A stretch of 10,645 nucleotides of DNA, from NCBI GenBank assembly GCA_902984215.1, contig CADWAF010002359.1, forward strand, positions 1 to 10,645, in the 5' to 3' direction. Origin of the DNA: Willaertia magna (Eukaryota > Heterolobosea > Eutetramitea > Acrasida > Naegleriidae). The notes under the pieces are model-generated. The model was given only the letters and a program-made list of their open reading frames with translations. It made no database searches and was not told the origin of the DNA. Positions 7,322 to 10,645 of this stretch are shown one piece after another; position 1 is the stretch's first letter; the number at the start of each line of letters is the position of its first letter. A program made the translations under genes and the position numbers.

Positions 7322-9482
7322 TTATTCTGTCTTTTCTTCTGCTGGAGGATCCCACCAAAGTTTATCATAGTCCTCTCTGTTTGAGAAGGCGTGTGCACTC
7401 CAATATAATCTGTTATTGTCGTAATATTTCTTACAAAAAGACATCTTTGGGGCAATTTTAAAGAAAGTCACAAACATAGGCTCAACTAAATAATTGATAA
7501 ATGCTACTTGCCCTTTTCCAACACTCAAGGTATTCCTATCCATGAGAGGTGATACAGACAAACCGAAATCTCTTTCTTTGTCTCCTTGAGCGAAAAATTC
7601 ATTATTAATACATTCTGTCCACTTCAAGGCAACACCTAATGGTCTAGCAGGATTACTTACATCAGCCATCTTAATGGTAATTTGTAGAGCAAGTCTTAAA
7701 TCTTCCTTTTGATTTTTGAAATCAGCATTTGCCTCAACTCTACCCTTAAATTTGGCAACAATCTTGGCATGTTGACCCATATCAGTTGCTAGCAACATTT
7801 CTATTATCGTTTCTCTCACATCTCTTCTTTGTTCGGGAGATAATCCACCAAGAATGTTGAATTTGTCTTGCCTCATTAATTCAAATGATTGGGAACAGTG
7901 GTGATTTTCTAAAACTGCTCTGTCATTATAAAGTGTGGCTAAGTAGCTTCTAGTACTCATTAAAAAAGCGTTATTCAAACCAGGATGGTCATAGTCGTGA
8001 ACGGTGGCTGATATTAAAGCAGCAAGACAATCTTCGTCTGAGAGCATTTCAATAAGTCCTCCTTGGCTGATGATGTAGTGTGTAGCTTGCAAAACATCGG
8101 AGGCGTGTGTTGCGTTATGGTAAGGATTTGGGTGATAACCTGCCTCTAGTTCTCTAAGAAAATTAATTAGTATTTCTTCTTTGATGTTAAATCTATTGAG
8201 AAAGTCATACTTTTGGAATAATGTAAAGCAAGTACAAAAAAGAGGATTTCCACCAGTTATTCTATGTACAGAAAATACATCAAAATTCCATTCATCCAAT
8301 TTCTCGTATAATTCTAACATTTCATTTCTAGGACCTGTCAAAGGCACGTTATGTTGCTCTAAAAATTGTTTAGCTTCTTCTCTAGACATGAATTGAGTTG
8401 GGCTAACTCCCTCGACGTTAATGGTAACAGGTTTGTCTGCCTTTGTAAACTTTACCTTGAGCCATTGTAGGGCAGGCATGTCTGCCTGAGTATACAATTC
8501 TTTTTCAAAGTGAGAATTAAATTGACTGTCTTTTGAAAGAACCTCAATAACCTTGTCAAAGCTTTGTTTTTCTTTTTGTGTAATTGAATTATTAGAAATT
8601 AATTTGCTCATTACTTCATTCAAAAATTCTGTTGCCCTTTCAGGTGTAACGTCAATTATTTCTTTTTCTGCTTCTTCTTTCTTTCCTACTTCTTTCTCTT
8701 CTATTTCTTTCTTCTCCACTTCTTTCTTTCCTACCTCAGGTTGTTTAGGTTGCTCCTTTGGTTGTTCTAATTTATGTTCTGCTTCTGCCTCAACTTCTTC
8801 AGCGTCATCATCATCATCTGCCATACTTGCATTAGGGAATCTTTCTTTGATTTCTTTCTCAAGTTCTGCAATTTTGTCCTTGTACAATTTTATCTGTTTT
8901 TCCAGCTGCTCCGTTTTTTCATTTGAGGTAATTTCAGTTCTTATATTATAGAACTCGTACAAAGGCTGTGCGAAAACAGGAATAAAATGTTCCATAGGAT
9001 TTTCTTCAACTTTTCTTAAAGGAAGAGAAAGCCCTGTCTTCCCTAATTGAGGGAAATTTAAATCAATGTTCAAAAGACATTCATTATTGTTAATCTTTAG
9101 ATTTACCTTATTACTTATAAATGATTGTCTTAGAGCTGTAAAAAAGCTCCACCAATTAATGGTCTTATTAACATCGAGCTTATCTCTCTTTTTATAAGAA
9201 GTAAATAACGGTTAATCCTTTCTTACTTACTATTTCTGCAAGTTTTTTTCTTGAAACTTTTTTCATAAAGAAATTCTTATTGATGTCTGTACAAGCAAAT
9301 ATTACAGATTTGAAATTAGATGTTATGTAGCCACTGCATAGGTATTTTTCTCCCTTACTTGTTGTTGCCTCAGTAAAAAGTTTTGGAAGAGTAGCAAGAT
9401 ATGAATTTAAACTACCGTTTTCAATCATCTCATCTACATTCTCTACCTGCCAGTTAGAACTGGAACGAGCTGCGTTTCCCAT
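7322..9482 (-). CDS. Class I cyclic-nucleotide phosphodiesterase with XRCC4-superfamily-like N-terminal head
   Basis: Two exons (9482-9231, 9178-7322) encode 702 aa. The catalytic domain (about 380-684) hydrolyses cAMP and/or cGMP and keeps the class I signatures: YHNATHASDV with H438 and H442, HDYDHPG with H478 and D479, ADVSNP with D590, FFAQGDKERDFG, and the purine-clamp glutamine Q641 in GQVAFINYLVEP. It resembles animal PDE1/PDE4-type enzymes; substrate preference cannot be read. Residues about 45-150 resemble the XRCC4/XLF/PAXX/SAS-6/CCDC61 head: a KYLCSGYITS strand, ACTDINKNFFMKKVS, a helix pair (WWSFFTALRQSF) and LSLPLRKVEENP, then a likely coiled coil at 170-198, an acidic run at 204-216 and a Lys/Glu repeat at 221-258. 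The start MGNAARSSS recalls myristoylated N-termini, but R6 breaks the usual pattern. ATG 9482 was chosen for its A-rich context; ATG 9506 would add eight residues. Head assignment is tentative; the PDE call is firm. Confidence 0.9.
8676..8734 (-). repeat. Short imperfect repeat encoding Lys/Glu-rich linker of the phosphodiesterase
   Basis: The 14-mer TCTTTCTTTCCTAC occurs at 8676-8689 and again at 8721-8734, with related CTTTCT units between. On the coding strand these give VGKKE-type units in the linker at residues about 233-252. Slippage expansion is the likely origin, and the length may vary between strains. Confidence 0.65.
9179..9230 (-). other. Spliceosomal intron (52 nt) in the phosphodiesterase gene
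   Basis: The donor is GTAAGT at 9230-9225 and the acceptor ...GATAAG ends at 9179. It is phase 0, after I84. Without splicing the first exon ends at a stop 7 codons after the donor. With splicing the frame runs through 35 further codons into the start of the long phosphodiesterase frame. The T-rich acceptor TTTTTTACAG further on would put a stop in frame, so it was not chosen. Acceptors after AAG inside the following 70 nt are alternatives. Confidence 0.75.
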
Positions 9483-9683
9483 TTTTTTTATGTAAACATC
9501 GTACACTTTACTTGGCGCTTAATTTGGGGCTGATCAAAAGACATTAACACAACCATTACAACTTTACACGAGATGTTGAGAACTACAGTAAGCAATCCAC
9601 AATATAAAGTTCCTCACTTTGCATCACTAGAAGCAACTAATTACTCAACTAATTTAATTAATTTTTGAGTTGGAGGTAATAAG

Positions 9684-9726
9684 GTAAGCAATGTTTGCCT
9701 CTTTCCTCTCCTTAATTAATTCCAAG
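9684..9726 (+). other. Possible 5'-UTR intron (43 nt) of the coactosin-like gene
   Basis: AAG|GTAAGC at 9684 and a pyrimidine-rich interior (CCTCTTTCCTCTCC) before ...TTCCAAG ending at 9726 give an intron of the same length class as the four coding introns. It would remove the only upstream ATG (9691). No coding constraint tests it, so it stays a candidate. Confidence 0.4.
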
Positions 9727-9738
9727 GAGATACAATAG
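9691..9738 (+). other. Upstream ORF (15 codons) before the coactosin-like gene
   Basis: ATG at 9691 opens a 15-codon frame (MFASFLSLINSKEIQ) ending at TAG 9736-9738, 22 nt before the main ATG. It begins inside the candidate 5'-UTR intron, so only an unspliced leader would carry it. A regulatory effect is inference. Confidence 0.35.
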
Positions 9739-9760
9739 AAGGACGTTGTTCTATTAAAAA

Positions 9761-10375
9761 ATGTCTGATATTGATACCACAATTAAAAATCTTTTTGACC
9801 TCAAAGACTCCGTTAGGTAGGTTACATTTATGATGAGGCAATTAATTTAAATATTGTTTAGAGCTGTAGTATTTGAGTGGGATCCAACAAAGAATGCTGC
9901 TGTTGTTACATGTACAGGTTCAAGGTAGGTAGAACTTGCCAAGATTTTAACTCTTTTTAGTGGCATTGAAGATATAAAATCCAATCTTGATGAAACCAAA
10001 TGTATGGTCGGAATTTGTGCAGTTAATTCTATTGATACCTGTGTTGAATCTGTTTCTACACAACGTACTTATTATGTAAGTAACCGTAACTGAGGTAATT
10101 TAGTTTATAACAACGTTATTAAGGTTTGTGTAAACTTTTTAGGGGCAAAGGTAAAACCAATGAGAAGAAGAGATATGGGGTCACTAAGAAATGTAATCAC
10201 ACCAAAGGTAAGTTAGGAAAAAAGACGCGGTTTACTTACATCTTGATAGGTTGGTAATGTTCACGTTTCCATTGAGTGCGTTAATGTAGACGAAGTTAAT
10301 ATTGAATTACTTGAAAAGAAATTGTTTTTAGCTTGTGGATCTCATAAACCTAAAGGATTCAAATGGTCAGAATAA
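9761..10375 (+). CDS. Coactosin-like actin-binding protein (ADF-homology domain)
   Basis: Five exons (9761-9816, 9862-9924, 9961-10075, 10124-10207, 10250-10375; 444 nt) encode 147 aa, close to the 142-146 aa usual for coactosin. Coactosins bind F-actin through one ADF-homology domain and can counter capping. The spliced protein shows the expected order: VVFEWDPT near residues 21-28 (compare the VTFKYDG strand of coactosin), a CMVGICAV strand (54-61), then YYVCVNFLGAKVKPMRRRDM (77-96), matching the FALITWIGENVSGLQRAK region with its basic actin-contact residues, and a C-terminal VDEVNIELLEKKL helix (118-130). All four introns are needed: each exon alone is short and reading through meets stops. 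The stop is part of a palindromic AATAAATTTATT shared with the convergent gene. Coactosin is favoured over cofilin or twinfilin by length and the WIGENV-like block, but another ADF-H family member is possible. Confidence 0.75.
9817..9861 (+). other. Coactosin-like gene intron 1 (45 nt)
   Basis: GTAGGT donor at 9817, TTTAG acceptor ending at 9861; phase 2, splitting the codon for R19. An ATGATGA stretch inside is probably chance. Confidence 0.8.
9925..9960 (+). other. Coactosin-like gene intron 2 (36 nt)
   Basis: GTAGGT donor at 9925, pyrimidine-rich CTCTTTTTAG acceptor ending at 9960; phase 2, splitting a serine codon. It is the shortest intron in the window. Confidence 0.8.
10076..10123 (+). 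other. Coactosin-like gene intron 3 (48 nt)
   Basis: GTAAGT donor at 10076, acceptor ...TTATTAAG ending at 10123; phase 0, just before the VCVNFLGAK strand. A nearer acceptor (AATTTAG) leads to an early stop, so it was rejected. Confidence 0.75.
10208..10249 (+). other. Coactosin-like gene intron 4 (42 nt)
   Basis: GTAAGT donor at 10208, acceptor ...TTGATAG ending at 10249; phase 0, between K106 and V107. The following exon carries the C-terminal helix and the stop. Confidence 0.78.
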
Positions 10376-10382
10376 ATTTATT
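10371..10382. terminator. Palindromic two-way poly(A) signal AATAAATTTATT
   Basis: This perfect 12-nt palindrome presents AATAAA on each strand. On the plus strand it contains the coactosin-like stop (TAA 10373-10375). On the minus strand it overlaps the two last bases of the stop (TAA 10383-10381) of the convergent gene. It probably serves both transcripts, which would then overlap at their 3' ends. Confidence 0.55.
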
Positions 10383-10645
10383 ATACTTTGTTATAATTCT
10401 TAATGAATTGAATGAGTTCAGAACTTGGAAGTATATCATTTTCATTTTCACTTTCCTCTTCTTTTTGTTCAAATGATGCAAATTTTGATTTAGTACTTGT
10501 TTCTTCTTCTCCATGTGTTTCAAAAACATTGCTACTAATATTATTTGTCTTAGCAACATAGCTATCCATAAATACTTTATAACAATTTCCCATTGATATT
10601 AACGAATGTGAAGGCGCACTAAACAAATCTCGCCATGCCTTAGTT
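10381..10645 (-). CDS. Unrecognised protein, C-terminal part (5' end outside window)
   Basis: The frame is open from the window edge to a TAATAA double stop at 10383-10378. The visible part encodes 87 residues. It begins TKAWRDLFSAPSHSLISMGN and continues to a hydrophilic Glu/Ser/Lys-rich tail (ETHGEEETSTKSK, then KEEESENEND) before a final short helix (ELIQFIKNY). I do not recognise a family. A TTTGTTTAG stretch at 10627-10619 looks like the 3' splice sites of this window, so the true exon may start at 10618 and the bases beyond may be intron; the frame stays open in either case. The gene is convergent with the coactosin-like gene, with 5 nt between stop codons. An internal ATG at 10593 could start a shorter protein, but the open frame upstream argues for a longer one. 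Confidence 0.6.
   Translation of the reverse strand, partial: TKAWRDLFSAPSHSLISMGNCYKVFMDSYVAKTNNISSNVFETHGEEETSTKSKFASFEQKEEESENENDILPSSELIQFIKNYNKV

Larger units (their letters stand above)
9483..9760. promoter_or_regulatory. Divergent promoter region of the phosphodiesterase and coactosin-like genes
   Basis: These 278 bp between the two start codons must contain both promoters. TATAAAG at 9603-9609 on the plus strand is a candidate TATA element for the coactosin-like gene. Two perfect TTAATTAA palindromes lie at 9654-9661 and 9712-9719. A GC-richer stretch TTGGCGC/TTGGGGC sits near 9512-9530. Functional assignment is by position and base composition only. Confidence 0.45.

Noticed and set aside
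7279..7461. Plus-strand 60-codon open frame
   Set aside because: It overlaps the 3' end of the phosphodiesterase in antisense and shows no recognisable protein features.
8181..8396. Plus-strand 71-codon open frame
   Set aside because: It is antisense within the phosphodiesterase coding region, which has strong catalytic-motif support on the other strand.
8553..8951. Plus-strand 132-codon open frame rich in Ser/Phe
   Set aside because: It is the mirror of the Lys/Glu/Asp-rich linker of the phosphodiesterase; the low-complexity coding strand leaves the antisense frame open.
9192..9230. Reading the first phosphodiesterase exon as a separate 96-104-aa protein
   Set aside because: The frame runs through a strong GTAAGT donor to a stop 7 codons later. 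Splicing there joins it in phase to the long phosphodiesterase frame, and the domain continues across the junction.
9831..9837. ATGATGA in coactosin-like intron 1 as a C box of an intronic snoRNA
   Set aside because: The intron is only 45 nt and no D box with a guide-length spacing was found.
10359..10559. Second minus-strand open frame of 66 codons at the right edge
   Set aside because: It overlaps the other minus-strand frame and runs into the coactosin-like coding exon. The alternative frame is open to the window edge and has the more protein-like composition.
1..10645. CRISPR array, transposon or viral insertion
   Set aside because: No regularly spaced direct repeats, terminal inverted repeats with target-site duplications, transposase, integrase or viral proteins were found.

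Overview
The window comes from the nuclear genome of a microbial eukaryote with a compact, AT-rich genome. The grounds are: the 3' part of a eukaryotic-type 5S rRNA and a tRNA-Ala, each followed by a T-run typical of RNA polymerase III genes; very short GT..AG introns (36-52 nt) with GTAAGT/GTAGGT donors; A-rich sequence before start codons; AATAAA close to most stop codons; and TAA as the only stop used (six of six genes). An ERAD ubiquitin ligase, an ankyrin/pseudokinase protein, a cyclic-nucleotide phosphodiesterase and a coactosin-like actin-binding protein would suit a free-living amoeboid protist (heterolobosean- or dictyostelid-like). That placement is inference; no gene here fixes the lineage.

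Layout. 1-222: 5S rRNA (+, 5' end cut by the window) and tRNA-Ala(UGC) (-), convergent. 364-1809 (-): HRD1/synoviolin-type membrane RING-H2 ubiquitin ligase, two exons. 1810-2237: shared upstream region of two divergent genes. 2238-6215 (+): a 1325-aa multidomain protein with a UBA-like domain, about ten ankyrin repeats, a degenerate protein kinase domain and a C-terminal helical region resembling the PUL (Cdc48/p97-binding) domain. 6409-7188 (+): an unrecognised 259-aa protein with a possible mitochondrial presequence and a C-terminal membrane segment. 7322-9482 (-): a 702-aa class I cyclic-nucleotide phosphodiesterase. Joining its exons across a 52-nt intron gives an N-terminal domain that resembles the XRCC4/XLF/PAXX/SAS-6/CCDC61 head plus coiled coil. 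9483-9760: a second divergent promoter region, with a possible 5'-UTR intron and uORF. 9761-10375 (+): a five-exon, 147-aa coactosin-like (ADF-homology) gene. 10381-10645 (-): the 3' end of an unrecognised gene, whose stop codon lies 5 nt from the coactosin stop.

How the genes may work together. HRD1 and the UBA/ankyrin/PUL-like protein share one upstream region. Both families connect to ubiquitin and Cdc48/p97 in protein quality control, so co-expression is a reasonable hypothesis. The phosphodiesterase and coactosin genes also share an upstream region; cAMP signalling and actin dynamics are plausibly connected in a motile cell, but the sequence shows only their adjacency. The two most notable proteins are the XRCC4-head-like phosphodiesterase and the UBA-ankyrin-pseudokinase-PUL-like protein. 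All domain calls were made by reading the sequence, without profile searches.
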